Source: Rubripirellula reticaptiva
Lineage (GTDB): Bacteria > Planctomycetota > Planctomycetia > Pirellulales > Pirellulaceae
DNA: 64,000 bases
Reading direction: 5' to 3'
NCBI RefSeq assembly: GCF_007860175.1
Contig: NZ_SJPX01000003.1
Location: 142,552-206,551, forward strand
A program made the position numbers and the translations under genes. Below, one piece after another: positions 1 through 8,909 of this stretch. The first letter of the stretch is position 1; the number at the start of each line of letters is the position of its first letter. Below the pieces are notes generated by a model. It ran no database searches. It was not told where the DNA came from and saw only the letters and a list, made by a program, of their open reading frames with translations.

Positions 1-483
1 CTGTTCGGCCTGGGCACACAATTCTTTGGCCGTGCCGGTCTGTTCGTAGGCGTCACGCAGAATCTCGGTGCTGGATTCGATCAGCCGCCGGTAGACCGCT
101 TTTTCAGAAACGATCGCCGCATAAAAACTTGCGTGCGCCGCATTCGGAACTGCGCCGGATAAACGCGCTAAATAAGCCGCACCGCCCACCGATTCGTAGT
201 CACCTTCGGTCCGCAGACGTGACACCAAGAGCGTGATATCGATCTTCTCGCCGCCGTCGTACATTTCGCGCATCGCATGATAGATCTTGCGATTGGCGTC
301 ATTGTAGAAATCGTCCGCCTTCAACGACGCAATTTCGTCACAGATCGAAGGCAACAACAGAACGCTGCCGATCACCCCCATCTCGGCCTCCTCGTCGAAG
401 GGAGGCTCTCGCATCAAGACTTCAGCAGTGGTCGGTTCATTCTTCTTCTTTTTGAACCGGAATTCTTTTTCGTCTTTAATCAT
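1..483 (-). CDS. dnaB: Replicative DNA helicase DnaB, N-terminal part (cut by window edge)
   Basis: The reverse strand reads open from an ATG at 483 through base 1, giving 161 codons without a stop, so only the N-terminus is present. After a Lys-rich leader (FRFKKKKNEP) the translation has the DnaB N-terminal all-helical domain: an EEAEMGVIGSVLL stretch, then DDFYNDANRKIYHAM, IDITLLVSRLR and GGAAYLARL. This domain drives hexamer packing and primase binding in DnaB; the RecA-like ATPase lies outside the window. The ATG is preceded by an AAGGA-like site. The gene lies 140 bp downstream of dnaA on the same strand, so the two may be co-transcribed. Identity is well supported by motif order; the full length cannot be judged. 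Confidence 0.92.
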   Translation of the reverse strand, partial: MIKDEKEFRFKKKKNEPTTAEVLMREPPFDEEAEMGVIGSVLLLPSICDEIASLKADDFYNDANRKIYHAMREMYDGGEKIDITLLVSRLRTEGDYESVGGAAYLARLSGAVPNAAHASFYAAIVSEKAVYRRLIESSTEILRDAYEQTGTAKELCAQAEQ

Positions 484-623
484 GGTTCCACATCCTTGGG
501 AGGTGCCGAGCGAGCTGTCGCGTCTAATCTGTCGCGAAAAAGCGATCGATGCAAGGACAGGAGCAAACGAGAAAGACGGCCAGCCGGACTAGAGCGCCGC
601 GAGTCTGCGGATTACGCGATGGA

Positions 624-2387
624 TCAGGCACGCAACAGGTTCTCGATTCGTTCAATCGCTTCTTGAGCCGACATCGCGACGTTACCACGGCCGATCGATT
701 TTCCTTTTTCCAACCAACCCTTCACGTTCTTTTCCGCCGCCATTGCCGTGCTGTGCGATTTGCCGCCAAAATGTTTCGCAATCTCAGTGTACGCCGCCGA
801 TGTCATTTGCCGCGATAAATACATTGCCAGCATACGAGGTTCCGATACGGCCCGCGTCTGAGCTCCGCTGCGAAGGACATCAAGCGGCAACTGGAACGCA
901 TCGCAAACCGCCGTCTCGATGACTGACAAACTGGCAACCGGCTTGGCCGATCGCAATACATCACCGCCAAACCGACGAACTTCGTCCATCGACGGATTAC
1001 GGCCGTACATGCGTTGCAGCAGATTGATCGTATTGACGACGCCGCTGATCACGCGTCCATCCCCCGCAAGCATCGATGTCAACTGAGTCACCATCGCGTC
1101 GTCGACTGGCATCGAACACGTATCACCAAGCCAGCGACGCAAAATCGTCTCGCGAGTCGACAGGTCAAGCGGCCCCATTGGGCAAACCAAACCGCTGGAC
1201 ATTCGCCCGGCCAACTCGTGAGTCAAGCCTTGGATTTCGGTGGGAGCATGCGAGCCGCTGAAGATCAACGGCCGACCAGCGGCCGCCAGTGTTTCAACGG
1301 TGTACAACACTTCTCGCAGAGTCGCTTTCTTTGAGCCCAAAAACTGGACGTCATCGATTAATAGAGCGTCGACTTCGCGGTAGCGACGACGGAACGACGT
1401 GATGCCGCTGTTGCCAACCGAAGTGATGAAGTCGTTGGTGAACTGTTCGGCCGACAAGTGCATCACGCGGCGCATCCGGTGATGTCGACGAAACTGGTCC
1501 GCGATCGCGGTCAGCATGTGAGTCTTGCCACTGCCGGTCGGGCCGCATAAGAACAGGGGGCTGGCCAGTCCCGGTTGTTGGCACACCATCGACATCGCGG
1601 TGAACGCCAACTGATTGCACGATCCTGACACGAAGGTTTGAGCGTTCATCGGACGCTGCTGCCCTACCGCTTTGGCGGAAGGGTCTCTCAGCGACTTACT
1701 CAGAGACGTGTCGCTGCCAGCCGGCTTCGTCGGTGCTTTGGACGGCGACTTGGACTGTGGCTGCGGTGTTCCGCCCAGAGCGAAATCGCTTGAAACCACA
1801 ACACCATGGACGACGGTGGCGGCGACTTTGGGTGCGCGACGTTGATTGCGAACGGTACCGGCGCCGCTCGCCACCAACCCCGACATCGACATCGTCTTGC
1901 CGCGTTGAGATTCGATCTTCGCACTCGCTTGTCGACGACTGCGGACCGGTGATCTTCGCGGCGCGGAATCCGACTTTGATGCTTCGCCAAGCGGCAACTC
2001 GGCTTGCGCCGCTTGCGGTGCAGCAAGTTCCACCGAGACATTCGTCGACGATCCACAGGCCTGCATCGCAGCGCCGCGCAACTCGCTTAGAAAGTTCTTC
2101 TTCAAACGATCGAGTGCGAATTGGCCACGGACGCGGACAATCACGCAGCCACGAACCAAGCTCGTAGGCTTGGTGATGGGTTCGCCGTCGGACGGGTTAC
2201 CAGTTTCCGAGGTTTCCGCTTCAACCGGCGACGATGCGACCTCGAAAGCGACACCGTTGGTGAACCACATTCGAAACCGGTCTGCACCGATGCGTTGTTC
2301 AAGCGCTTCCTTGAATGATGCGACAACGTCCCTGTCGTCGGTGCAGCCGTGCGGAACAAACATACCGGTAGCGCAATCCTCCTTCAT
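624..2387 (-). CDS. dnaA: Chromosomal replication initiator DnaA
   Basis: DnaA binds DnaA boxes at oriC and loads DnaB. Visible parts in order: a domain I-like segment near residues 25-55; a long, Ser/Pro/Arg-rich linker (about 115-255); the AAA+ core with Walker A GPTGSGKT (about 288) and Walker B LLIDDVQFLG (about 349); and domain IV near the end, with RMLAMYLSRQMTSAAYTEIA followed by GGKSHSTAM. The usual DNA-binding signature is GGRDHST, so R-D is replaced by K-S here. At almost 590 residues it is longer than typical DnaA (about 450), mainly because of the linker. The frame also opens at a TTG at 2405; the ATG at 2387 is preferred, but neither has a strong ribosome site. Confidence 0.95.
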   Translation of the reverse strand: MKEDCATGMFVPHGCTDDRDVVASFKEALEQRIGADRFRMWFTNGVAFEVASSPVEAETSETGNPSDGEPITKPTSLVRGCVIVRVRGQFALDRLKKNFLSELRGAAMQACGSSTNVSVELAAPQAAQAELPLGEASKSDSAPRRSPVRSRRQASAKIESQRGKTMSMSGLVASGAGTVRNQRRAPKVAATVVHGVVVSSDFALGGTPQPQSKSPSKAPTKPAGSDTSLSKSLRDPSAKAVGQQRPMNAQTFVSGSCNQLAFTAMSMVCQQPGLASPLFLCGPTGSGKTHMLTAIADQFRRHHRMRRVMHLSAEQFTNDFITSVGNSGITSFRRRYREVDALLIDDVQFLGSKKATLREVLYTVETLAAAGRPLIFSGSHAPTEIQGLTHELAGRMSSGLVCPMGPLDLSTRETILRRWLGDTCSMPVDDAMVTQLTSMLAGDGRVISGVVNTINLLQRMYGRNPSMDEVRRFGGDVLRSAKPVASLSVIETAVCDAFQLPLDVLRSGAQTRAVSEPRMLAMYLSRQMTSAAYTEIAKHFGGKSHSTAMAAEKNVKGWLEKGKSIGRGNVAMSAQEAIERIENLLRA

Positions 2388-2843
2388 GGACGTTTCGCGG
2401 ACCAACCATTCTCATCGACCACATTCAATTCGCCCACGCGAATCGGATCGACGCTTTGCGTTTTAAGAAGACTCCGCCCATGCTTGGCGGCGACGTCACT
2501 TTCGCATTTCCTTCACGTCTCGACGAGCTACTCTCCTGCAGACGTGAGGCCAGATTCTAGGGTTGCTAGCATTCAAGTCAAACGCTGTTGTGAACAGAAA
2601 GTGAAGATTCGAAAAGGAGAATTCAATTAGGGATGCAGTTGACGCAGAAACACCGATTCTGATGGCGACAGATTACCAAGTTTGACTCGCCGAAATGCCA
2701 ATTGGAAACTATCCACCCGTGTGGAAAATGTGTCGACTAGCAAGCCAGAATGCACCTGAGTCGCCGGCTGTGATTCCCTAACGCGTTACCACGTCGATGG
2801 TTAGCGATTGGCCATGGATAAAGATTGGGCGTAGAAACAAGAA
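2388..2843. other. Intergenic region upstream of dnaA, possible origin region
   Basis: About 450 bp without a convincing gene, between the starts of dnaA and the end of the GNAT gene. Part of it (about 2590-2730) looks less GC-rich than its neighbours. It carries one good DnaA-box match (2720-2728) and a nearby weaker one on the + strand (2709-2717, CTATCCACC, two mismatches). Proximity to dnaA makes this a candidate oriC, but one or two boxes is thin evidence, and origins in planctomycetes need not sit beside dnaA. Confidence 0.35.
2720..2728 (-). promoter_or_regulatory. Candidate DnaA box
   Basis: The reverse strand reads TTTTCCACA, a full match to the bacterial consensus TTWTNCACA. It lies about 330 bp upstream of the dnaA start. 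It could serve origin function or dnaA autoregulation; a nine-base match can also occur by chance. Confidence 0.4.
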
Positions 2844-4016
2844 TCACTCATTCTCGCCCTTGCCAGGATCGGCTGCTGCGATCCTTTTGCACCACACCAC
2901 CTCGCCCATCATCGACCGCAAACCGGCGCGTTCATACAGACGACGGGCCGGAATATTTTTTTGGTCGACGGCCAAAATCAAACGGTCGCCTCCGATCTGA
3001 CGAGCGATTCGCATCGCTTGGGCAATCAGGCAGGCGGCCAGACCTCTCGACCGAGCCTCCGGCACCAATCCCATGTAAACGATTTCGACGACCGGCCGAG
3101 GCTGTGCGCCGTCAGCGTCTGGGTCGTCCGTTTCAGAACCCGGCGATCCGTGAAGACCAACGATCAAGCAGCCCGCTGGGCGGCCGCTGGCTGGATCCAT
3201 CGCAGTGAACCAGTACTTAGGAGCAAAGGCGGCACTACTGCGATAGCCGAGCATCGTTTGGTTGGCGGAACGAAACTCACACAGTTGCGGGCAGTCCAGC
3301 GTGCCCTGATAAGTCTGTTCGACCAGCCTTTCCATCGCCGCCCAGTTTTCGGCCAAGTCGTTCCAATCAAACGGCTCGAACGTCAATGAAAGTGCGGGCT
3401 CGCTGCGATCCGACTGACCGACCAGCGACGTCTCCGTGACGAGATCCACAGGGCCGCTCATGTAATCCAGCGTCGCCAGCGGTTCGAACCCAAAATTTGC
3501 ACACCAATGAGCCACCGAATCGGGTGACAAAGCAGAATGCGTATCGGTCTCGGCATCAGTCTTCGCGACCGGATCCGCTCCCCACTGGACGAAACTGACG
3601 CCACATTCCGCCAATTCAAGGTCCAAGCAATTGGCTAATTTCCCGATCACATCGGCGGTTAACGGACTGTTTTGTACACCGTTTGTCTGTCGCATCGTAA
3701 CGCCGGCGTGAACAATCGTCGCCGTGTCGCCCCAGCAAAGCGACGTGGCGTCCACGGACTTGCCTAGCGGTTGTGCGTTTTCATCGTTGATCGCGGTCTG
3801 AATCGCGATTGCGGCGGCGACTACCCCTTTGTTCGCCGATTTCACTGTGGCCAATCGGATCCGACCGGACGAGGGGTCTTGCAGACTTGTTCGAATCTGA
3901 TCGATAGCTATTTGTGCACGTCCGAGCGACAGATTGGCCAACAAGGGTGGCAACCACTGCTGCAATAACTCGGCTTTTGGCGACTCAGCCTGGTAGGTCA
4001 GGGTTTCTGATGGCAT
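2844..4016 (-). CDS. GNAT-family N-acetyltransferase
   Basis: About 390 residues. The C-terminal 110 residues form a recognisable GNAT fold: VEIVYMGLVPEARSRGLAAC holds the R/Q-x-x-G-x-G/A-like acetyl-CoA loop (RSRGLA), followed by LILAVDQKNIPARRLYERAG, the usual Asn-x-x-A-x-x-x-Tyr-x-x-x-G motif B. The N-terminal half is less conserved and may be a second, degenerate GNAT domain, as in tandem-GNAT proteins of the mycothiol-synthase type. The substrate cannot be predicted. The ATG at 4016 directly follows a TTG (4019) and is the more likely start. Confidence 0.8.
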   Translation of the reverse strand: MPSETLTYQAESPKAELLQQWLPPLLANLSLGRAQIAIDQIRTSLQDPSSGRIRLATVKSANKGVVAAAIAIQTAINDENAQPLGKSVDATSLCWGDTATIVHAGVTMRQTNGVQNSPLTADVIGKLANCLDLELAECGVSFVQWGADPVAKTDAETDTHSALSPDSVAHWCANFGFEPLATLDYMSGPVDLVTETSLVGQSDRSEPALSLTFEPFDWNDLAENWAAMERLVEQTYQGTLDCPQLCEFRSANQTMLGYRSSAAFAPKYWFTAMDPASGRPAGCLIVGLHGSPGSETDDPDADGAQPRPVVEIVYMGLVPEARSRGLAACLIAQAMRIARQIGGDRLILAVDQKNIPARRLYERAGLRSMMGEVVWCKRIAAADPGKGENE

Positions 4017-4262
4017 CAATCGTCTTTTTTACGAAGGATTCCCGATAGTGACGGTTTTTATTCTCGGCAACTTAACCCTATCATAGAAGGCCTCGAGTGG
4101 GTGAACGCAGTTGGACGTCCAGAGCCTTGTTGGGCAAGTCGTCATGGCGCGGCTTATTGATCGACAGCCCCAATCACGACTTTCCCCCCATCACCTGCTT
4201 CTGCGGATCAATTAAACGATTCGCAAATCTACCCCGACCACCCTTCACGGAATCTCAGTTCG

Positions 4263-5816
4263 ATGTCGTCACGCCGATTCTGCCTTTGCCTCACCGCTCC
4301 CCTGGTTCTCCTTTTCTTGGTTGCCGATTCGCAATCCAGCCAGGCCCAAGGACTTCTGCGTCGAATTCAAAATCGGATCCAATCCCGAGTGCAACCGGCG
4401 CCCCAACCGCAATTACGGCGTCCTGCTCCTCAGCAGCAACCGGCCCCGCGACTTCAAACGCCGAACAACAACAGCAGCAACGCCGCCGGCCTCCGCCGGG
4501 TCAGCCCAGTTTCGCCAACCGGTTCGGGTGTTGAACCGTCGGCACCGGACGACGCCAACGACTTTGGGGCGTCAATTCTCAGTGGTAGGGACAACGACTC
4601 AGAACGAGCTTCGATTGGAATCACGGTTTCACCACCTGCGGACGGTTCAAGCGGAATCGAAATCACGCAGTTCAGCCCTGATTCGCTCGCCGATGACGCG
4701 GGCCTAAAAGTCGGCGACGTGATCACATCGGTGAACGGTCGCCCCATCCAAACAAGCAGCGACGTTGCCGCTCAGCTCGTCGGCCTCAGAAATGGCGAAC
4801 GCGTACAGATCCAATTCAATCGCAATCAAACGCCCTACCGAGTGACAATTCCGTTGATCGCTCGCAAGGCAAACGATCCGGCACCGAAGAGCGACTCTGA
4901 CAAGAAACCAGCACCAACAGCGACTGCCATAGAGAAGCCGGCGGACGTAGAACCAACTTTGGCCGAACCAAACAAGCAAAAGTTGAATACCCCCGAATTC
5001 AAAGTCGCTGAATCGATGCAAGCGGAACCGACTTTGGCGGCTCCCAAACAGGCTGCCAAGCCAGAACCAGCCAGCTCAGTCGCCTCGGTGGCATCGGTCG
5101 CTAAGCCTGTCGCCCCCCAGCCAAAACTGACTGAACCGAAGCCAAGTGATCTGACCGAAACGGTTGCGTTGCCGTCTCCCGTGCTTGATTCGCCACGCCC
5201 CTTTGGCGTCAACGCCAAGAACGTCAAGGGAGTCCGCGGGGCCGTCATCACCGAAGTGTCACCTGGATCGCCCGCTGCCAATGCTGGCATTATCCCCGGC
5301 GATCGCATCGTTTCCATCAACGGTCGTCTGCTGATGAATTCGGACTCTTTGTTTCGCCAAATGGACAATCGCATTTCAGCAGGTACGGTCATCGTTCAAC
5401 TGGTTCGTGACACTAAACTGGTCGCGACCGAGGTGAGCTTTACGGCGGATCCGATCCCAGCAAAAACTGGGGAACGAACAAAAGAAGTTGCCTCTGATAC
5501 CGATTCAAAATCGAGCACTCTGAATTCACTGCTTGGTGGTTTATTCGGAAGCAAAGCAGAAGTCCCCGAGAAATCGAGCGACGAAATGGCCTTTGGCGAC
5601 AATGAACCGGTCAAGCGGGCTGGTTTCAACGAACCTGTTAAGACAGCGACACCGCAATCCCCACCGCCAACGGACCCGCCATCGCTGGACGACCTGGAAG
5701 CACCGACCGGGGCTGCCGCCGAAACAAAAGCCGATCCCAGCAAAGCCGAAACTGAGTTGCTGAAGAAGATCCGCGAACTGGAATCGCAACTGGAACGACT
5801 CAAAGGAACCGAGTGA
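4263..5816 (+). CDS. Secreted or periplasmic protein with two PDZ domains
   Basis: 517 residues. Residues 1-29 look like a signal peptide (hydrophobic LCLTAPLVLLFLVADS core, cleavage near AQA/QG). A Gln/Pro/Ala-rich stretch follows, then PDZ 1 at about 115-200 (SLADDAGLKVGDVITSVNGR), a Pro/Lys/Glu-rich linker, PDZ 2 at about 320-385 (SPAANAGIIPGDRIVSINGR), and a C-terminal short coiled coil (LLKKIRELESQLERLKG). No protease catalytic domain is present, so it is not an HtrA/DegP; it probably acts as an envelope scaffold or adaptor. The stop codon overlaps the uvrC start (GTGA), so the two genes are probably translationally coupled. Confidence 0.85.
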   Translation: MSSRRFCLCLTAPLVLLFLVADSQSSQAQGLLRRIQNRIQSRVQPAPQPQLRRPAPQQQPAPRLQTPNNNSSNAAGLRRVSPVSPTGSGVEPSAPDDANDFGASILSGRDNDSERASIGITVSPPADGSSGIEITQFSPDSLADDAGLKVGDVITSVNGRPIQTSSDVAAQLVGLRNGERVQIQFNRNQTPYRVTIPLIARKANDPAPKSDSDKKPAPTATAIEKPADVEPTLAEPNKQKLNTPEFKVAESMQAEPTLAAPKQAAKPEPASSVASVASVAKPVAPQPKLTEPKPSDLTETVALPSPVLDSPRPFGVNAKNVKGVRGAVITEVSPGSPAANAGIIPGDRIVSINGRLLMNSDSLFRQMDNRISAGTVIVQLVRDTKLVATEVSFTADPIPAKTGERTKEVASDTDSKSSTLNSLLGGLFGSKAEVPEKSSDEMAFGDNEPVKRAGFNEPVKTATPQSPPPTDPPSLDDLEAPTGAAAETKADPSKAETELLKKIRELESQLERLKGTE

Positions 5817-7141
5817 GCGAGAATAAGGCAGACGAAGGATTTGACTACGCCGCGGCGAAGGTAAAGACGTTTCCACAAACGCCCGGCGTGTATCTGATGA
5901 AGGATGCCGCCGAACGCGTCATCTATGTCGGCAAGGCCAAGAACTTGCGCAGCCGCGCCAGCAGCTACTTTTTGAAAGCTGCCGCCGAGGACCTGCGAAC
6001 GGCGAATTGGATCGGCGAGATCGCGGACATCGACTATGTCGAATGTGACAGCGAAGTCGACGCGTTGTTGATGGAGTCTCGGCTCGTCAAAGACATCCAG
6101 CCAAAGCACAACAAAGACCTAAAAGACGACAAGTCGTTCCCGTACTTGATGATCACGACTCGGGACGAATTTCCGCGAGTCGAAGTCACCCGAGAACCCA
6201 AAGAACGCGGCGTCAAACTGTATGGTCCGTTCCCGAGTGCCGGCGCCCTGCGTGGCGCGATCCAAGTGCTGCAGCGAATTTTCAAGTTTCGCACCTGCAC
6301 GCTAGACATCACCGAATCGGACGAAAAGTGGCAATGGTTTCGGCCCTGCCTTTTGCACAGCATCCATCAGTGCACGGCGCCCTGCAATTTCCGAATCAGC
6401 AAAGAGGAATACCGGCGCGACATCAAACGCCTACAAACGTTCATGGAAGGCGGCAAGAAACGGCTGCTCAAGGAAATGAGCGACGAAATGATGGTCGCTA
6501 GTAAGGCGATGGATTTCGAACGCGCCGCGGTCCTGCGAGACGAAATCAAAATGCTCGACCGCTTGGAAGAACGAGGGGAACTCGACACACATGCGCAACC
6601 CGAAGTCTTTTACGTCGACCCCAAGAAAGGTCTGACCGGGTTGCGAAAGGTTCTTGGTTTAACCGAAACCCCGCGAGTCATCGAAGGCATGGACATTGCC
6701 CACCTGGGCGGTGGCGAGACCGTGGCGTCAATGGTCCAGTTCATCGATGGGCTGCCGTTCAAGCCAGGCTACCGACGATTCAAAATCCAAGACGTCGAAG
6801 GTATCGACGACTTCCGCAGCATGTACGAAGTCGTTTCGCGTCGGTTTCGACGACTGTCCGACGAAGGCGATTCGTTTCCGGATATCTTGTTAATCGATGG
6901 CGGCAAAGGCCAACTGAGCGCTGCCATGGCCGCGTTTCGTGATCAAGAAATCACACCGCCAACGGTGATCTCGCTTGCCAAACGAGAAGAAGAGATATTC
7001 CGTCCTGGCATCTCTGAATCGATCAAGCTGAGCAAGAGTTCGTATGCACTGCGATTGTTGCAATACGTTCGCGACGAATCGCACCGATTCGCGCAACACT
7101 ATCACCACATCCTACGATCAAAATCAACGTTCGATCGCTAG
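5813..7141 (+). CDS. uvrC: UvrABC excinuclease subunit C, short form
   Basis: UvrC makes both incisions in nucleotide excision repair. Visible: GIY-YIG nuclease domain at about 20-60 (TPGVYLMKD, VIYVGKAKNLRSRASSYF); the Cys region RPCLLHSIHQCTAPC; the UVR motif (FERAAVLRDEIKMLDRL) that binds UvrB; and the RNase H-like 5' nuclease with EGMDIAHLGGGETVASMV, ILLIDGGKGQLSAA and RDESHRFAQHYHH. The 442 residues stop shortly after HRFA, whereas UvrC is usually about 600 residues and ends in a tandem helix-hairpin-helix domain; none is seen before or after the stop. GTG start, overlapping the PDZ gene stop by 4 bases. Confidence 0.95.
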   Translation: MSENKADEGFDYAAAKVKTFPQTPGVYLMKDAAERVIYVGKAKNLRSRASSYFLKAAAEDLRTANWIGEIADIDYVECDSEVDALLMESRLVKDIQPKHNKDLKDDKSFPYLMITTRDEFPRVEVTREPKERGVKLYGPFPSAGALRGAIQVLQRIFKFRTCTLDITESDEKWQWFRPCLLHSIHQCTAPCNFRISKEEYRRDIKRLQTFMEGGKKRLLKEMSDEMMVASKAMDFERAAVLRDEIKMLDRLEERGELDTHAQPEVFYVDPKKGLTGLRKVLGLTETPRVIEGMDIAHLGGGETVASMVQFIDGLPFKPGYRRFKIQDVEGIDDFRSMYEVVSRRFRRLSDEGDSFPDILLIDGGKGQLSAAMAAFRDQEITPPTVISLAKREEEIFRPGISESIKLSKSSYALRLLQYVRDESHRFAQHYHHILRSKSTFDR

Positions 7142-7180
7142 ACGTGATTCGTCAATTCGCTCGACTTATGATCGCTCAAC

Positions 7181-7876
7181 CTAAGATCGACGACGACGAG
7201 CCAAGAAACCGCCGCCGACAACAGCGAATGCCATCAACGTGCTCGGTTCAGGAACCGCCACGACTTGGTACGAAACAACGTTGTCGAACGTGTAACTGAT
7301 AAAGCCAGTGCCGTTTTCGTACAATTCAAGCTCGGTGATCGTTTCAAGGCCAGCCGAATCAACCAGACCAATGAAGAACGCTTGGTCACCGTCGACCGCG
7401 ACTCCCGAACCAGGTGCGACTGCTGCAACCGTTCCATTGGCATCGTTAAGCTCGATCAATTCCAAGACACCATCGTTGGCAATCGATGCAGAGTCATACT
7501 GAACCCACAATCCGGCGGCCGAGCGAGCGGCACCAAAACTGATCGAAATCACTTGCACCTCGTCCAACGGTTCGAAATCGAAATCGTCACCAATGTAATT
7601 GGTGGGGCTGATCGTAAAGGTGGGAAACGTGTCGTAGACAAACAGTGTTTCACCGCCATCGGATGCAAAGCTGATGTCGCCGATCGACGTTAAAGCGGTG
7701 CCTGCGGTCTGGCCTTCAAACGTCTCAATCTGCTGAACACCAGTCGCCGCCGCGACAAAAGCGGCATAGTCGCTGTAGGCAACGAGCGCAGCATCGGCCG
7801 AATGGGAAAACCCCGTCAGAGCCAACAGGGCAACCGCTAACAAACAAGCCGCTCGCTTCTTTGCAACACTTAACAT
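7181..7876 (-). CDS. PEP-CTERM sorting-domain secreted protein
   Basis: 231 residues. Residues 1-29 are a signal peptide (KKRAACLLAVALLALTGFSH, cleavage near ADA). The C-terminus is a canonical PEP-CTERM signal: VPEPSTLMAFAVVGGGFLA then RRRRS. Exosortase normally recognises and cleaves such tails, so the middle domain should be exported and anchored or released. The middle is rich in Asp, Thr and Gly with alternating beta-like segments; no named domain is clear. ATG with a GGAAG ribosome site upstream. It converges with uvrC, with a 39-bp gap. Confidence 0.85.
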   Translation of the reverse strand: MLSVAKKRAACLLAVALLALTGFSHSADAALVAYSDYAAFVAAATGVQQIETFEGQTAGTALTSIGDISFASDGGETLFVYDTFPTFTISPTNYIGDDFDFEPLDEVQVISISFGAARSAAGLWVQYDSASIANDGVLELIELNDANGTVAAVAPGSGVAVDGDQAFFIGLVDSAGLETITELELYENGTGFISYTFDNVVSYQVVAVPEPSTLMAFAVVGGGFLARRRRS

Positions 7877-8203
7877 GGTCTTCCAACCTTCGATTCAATG
7901 AGACGTTTCTAGACAAGAATTGCGTAGTCGGCGCAATCAATCCTGTACGACCGAGTTCGGGCGACTCTAGACCTACTCTCAAGTAAAAACAACCTTCCCA
8001 ACCGCTTTGGGGGGGACGGAATCGTTTTTCTTTCCTAACTACGATTTCGCCTTTTCGCATTGCAAATCGCAAACAGAGTCACCAAGAACCCTCGCCACCG
8101 GTAACACCCCCCGAGGATGGAATTGCTTTGCTAAGAATCGACGCCTTCACTAAGCTATTTAGCTCTAATCTCTCCTTTTGCCTTCGAACTGCGGTCATAT
8201 CTA
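7877..8203. other. Divergent intergenic region between two PEP-CTERM-type genes
   Basis: 327 bp containing the promoters of two divergently oriented secreted-protein genes. A short inverted repeat (ATTGCG at 7919-7924, CGCAAT at 7932-7937) lies 40-60 bp upstream of the minus-strand start and could be an operator. No RNA gene or ORF is recognised. Confidence 0.35.
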
Positions 8204-8878
8204 ATGCCACGCCTTGCTCTTGCCCTAGCGATTTCGATGGCGACGATTTCGTTTTCTTGTGCTGCTACTGTGACGGTGCTTTACGACGAATCGACCAACC
8301 CGGTCGCCCTGTCCACCAACAACATGGCACCAACCGACCTCGGTGTCCTCGCAAGCGGATTGAATCGGGTCACCGGAAACCTGGAATCGGCCCTGAGTGT
8401 TGGAAACGTCGACGTCTTCAAATTCGATGTGCCAACCGGCTTCCAACTCGACGGGGTTTTCGTGTTCGACTACGGCTACCCCAATACTCCACCAGTCGGC
8501 GAAGGTGCGGCATTCTTAGCGATCAATGACGCTGCGATATTTCCTTACGACGCCTTCGACTTGGATTTCAACACGAATCCATTCTTGGACGAGACACAAT
8601 TTTTGGGTGGATCGACGTTTGGATCTTCCGATGCACCAACGCTTGATATCCTGCCACGCATTGGAAACGTTGCCGGCCGCAAATTCACGGGACCACTGGC
8701 CGCCGGAACCTACACGGTCTACATCCAACAAACGGGCCCCGAGAATTTCTATTCGCTCGACTTCCAATCGACTTCGTTGACGGCTGTGCCCGAGCCTGCT
8801 CACGCATCGCTGGCAATCTTGGCAATGGCTACCATCGCCGTCAAACGGCGTCGGACGAAACGCTGCTTGACTAACTAG
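8204..8878 (+). CDS. Secreted protein with PEP-CTERM-like tail
   Basis: 224 residues. N-terminal signal peptide (RLALALAISMATISFSCAA). The C-terminus, VPEPAHASLAILAMATIAVK followed by RRRTKR, has the Pro-Glu-Pro, hydrophobic helix and basic tail of a PEP-CTERM signal, though the helix is short. The exported domain resembles its divergent neighbour only in composition (Asp, Asn, Thr, Phe). Ligand and role unknown. An AGCCC/GGGCT hairpin follows the stop (8877-8892) but lacks a T-run. Confidence 0.75.
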   Translation: MPRLALALAISMATISFSCAATVTVLYDESTNPVALSTNNMAPTDLGVLASGLNRVTGNLESALSVGNVDVFKFDVPTGFQLDGVFVFDYGYPNTPPVGEGAAFLAINDAAIFPYDAFDLDFNTNPFLDETQFLGGSTFGSSDAPTLDILPRIGNVAGRKFTGPLAAGTYTVYIQQTGPENFYSLDFQSTSLTAVPEPAHASLAILAMATIAVKRRRTKRCLTN

Positions 8879-8909
8879 CCCTTCGACGGGCTGCAACGGA
8901 AATCAGTCA

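Noticed and set aside
4097-4262. Longer N-terminus or extra small gene before the PDZ protein
   Set aside because: The upstream open frame has no ribosome site and the signal peptide starts at 4263.
8877-8892. AGCCC-TTCGAC-GGGCT hairpin as a terminator
   Set aside because: Only five stem pairs and no following T-run.
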